A DNA stretch of 64,000 nt from the NCBI GenBank assembly GCA_027486795.1, contig JAIXOI010000009.1:124159-188158 (forward strand), given 5' to 3'. This DNA comes from Sphingobacteriales bacterium. Its GTDB lineage: Bacteria > Bacteroidota > Bacteroidia > Chitinophagales > CAIOSU01. The notes below the pieces were generated by a model, which worked only from the letters and a program-made list of their open reading frames with translations, was not told the origin of the DNA and searched no databases. Positions 63,426 to 64,000 of this stretch are shown here, piece after piece. The position numbers and the translations under genes were made by a program. Positions within the stretch are counted from its first letter, which is position 1. Each line of letters starts with the position of its first letter.

Positions 63426-63453
63426 AACTCACAACTCGCAACTCGTAACCCGC
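63426..63453 (+). repeat. Heptamer array (AACTCGC family)
   Basis: Four consecutive 7-nt words of the form AACYCRY (consensus AACTCGC), with no inverted partner. It lies in the 109-bp gap between the VOC and S4 genes and ends 39 nt before the S4 ATG. Confidence 0.85.
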
Positions 63454-63492
63454 ACCTATTCGATTCCGCTTAGGGTGAGACAATTTAATGGA

Positions 63493-63873
63493 ATGGAAAA
63501 AGTACGTGCTGATAAGTGGTTGTGGGCAATAAGGCTGTTTAAAACACGGGGCCTAGCAAGCGATGCTTGCAATGCTGGAAAGGTGAAACTTAGTGGCGAC
63601 AGCATAAAGCCAGCCAAAGACCTGAAAGTGGGCGATACCCTTATCATCACCAAAGAGCAGCAGCGCCTTACTTACAAAATAATTAAGCTAATAGATAAAA
63701 GGGTAGGGGCACCCGAAGCGCAACTCTGCTACGAAGACCTAACTCCACCTGATGAACGCGAGACTGCAGCCATGCCTTCGGTGTTCCGTTTCCCAACCCG
63801 CGAGCGCGGCGCAGGCCGCCCCACCAAAAAAGAGCGCAGGGATATGGGTAAGCTAAGAGGAGAGGACAAATGA
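63493..63873 (+). CDS. S4-domain RNA-binding protein (Hsp15-like)
   Basis: 126 residues from ATG 63493. A GTG six codons earlier is possible but adds nothing conserved. The N-terminal S4 fold (VRADKWLWAIRLFKTRGLAS, then GKVKLSGDSIKPAKDLKVGD) is followed by a basic, disordered tail (RERGAGRPTKKERRDM). Hsp15 in E. coli binds free 50S subunits carrying nascent chain and helps recycle stalled ribosomes. With arfB also present, this is a second ribosome-rescue-type gene in the window. The stop codon is 9 nt before the IS end. Confidence 0.88.
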   Translation: MEKVRADKWLWAIRLFKTRGLASDACNAGKVKLSGDSIKPAKDLKVGDTLIITKEQQRLTYKIIKLIDKRVGAPEAQLCYEDLTPPDERETAAMPSVFRFPTRERGAGRPTKKERRDMGKLRGEDK

Positions 63874-63882
63874 ATAGGTCTC

Positions 63883-64000
63883 TGACCCGTCCTAAAATAA
63901 GTTTGCACCAAAGTAAACTTATATGACCAAGAACAAGAGCACGGTAAAACGCCCTACATTTTACACCGAAGCCTTCAAGCGCCATGTGGTGGAAGAACAC
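63883..64000 (+). mobile_element. Left end of an IS3-family-like insertion sequence (cut by the window)
   Basis: The terminal sequence TGACCCGTCCTAAAATAAG resembles IS3-group inverted repeats and is followed by a transposase orfA start. The right end lies outside the window. No target duplication can be checked. Confidence 0.72.
63923..64000 (+). CDS. IS3-family-like transposase OrfA, N-terminal fragment
   Basis: The first 26 residues only, continuing past the window. The segment RPTFYTEAFKRHVVEE matches the start of helix-turn-helix (HTH_Tnp_1) OrfA proteins. The start codon lies 1 nt after the right arm of a hairpin (63897-63922) that may limit its translation. Confidence 0.7.
   Translation, partial: MTKNKSTVKRPTFYTEAFKRHVVEEH

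Overview
The window looks like one continuous stretch of chromosome from a gliding-type, aerobic member of the Bacteroidota (Sphingobacteriia/Chitinophagia/Saprospiria-like; I cannot place it to genus). The reasons are the PorP/SprF proteins, GldH, type IX secretion (T9SS) C-terminal sorting domains, PKD-repeat adhesins, a CCDC81-type HU/SPOR protein, RicT next to holB and gldH, a CcoNO-fused cbb3 oxidase, and promoters of the Bacteroidota TAnnTTTG type rather than -35/-10 boxes. I saw no rRNA, tRNA, CRISPR array or prophage. The only mobile DNA is the left end of an IS3-like element at the right edge.

Layout. 1-1760: the end of a DUF1571-like protein, arfB, a small secreted protein and a stand-alone PAS protein. 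1933-10018: a surface module with two PorP/SprF proteins around a 1.8k-residue PKD adhesin carrying a type-B T9SS signal. 10051-18479 (minus): an HU-SPOR protein, then a three-gene operon (TonB receptor, long TPR protein, beta-barrel). 18668-23212: a transglutaminase/asparaginase pair, a GT2 glycosyltransferase, cinA and a secreted protein. 23209-30144: envelope biogenesis, with amidase, MCE protein and OstA-like protein on minus and LptD on plus. 30217-37623 (minus): a 2,468-residue secreted repeat protein with no visible sorting domain. 38074-46767: a complete cbb3 oxidase locus (ccoI, S, NO, Q, P, G, H, and a SafE-like protein). 46821-48473: an arylsulfotransferase-like T9SS cargo. 48558-54662: a mixed region with crcB, NfeD, a LysM protein, glutathione peroxidase and holB. 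54882-57316: ricT, gldH and a lipoprotein. 57472-62187: a barrel protein, then an operon of two alkylglycerol-monooxygenase-like proteins, a lipoprotein and a TMEM86/YhhN lysoplasmalogenase. 62284-63873: DUF445, VOC and S4 proteins. 63883-64000: IS end.

Two things stand out. First, 58695-62187 groups homologues of the two animal ether-lipid catabolic enzyme classes (AGMO and TMEM86) in one overlapping operon, which suggests a bacterial ether-lipid or plasmalogen turnover pathway. Second, many intergenic gaps hold short arrays of drifting 7-8 nt words. The words differ between loci, but the arrays often come as inverted pairs, and several end 9-14 nt upstream of a TAnnTTTG box whose gene starts about 4 nt further on (probably leaderless). 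I do not recognise a described element class that covers these arrays.
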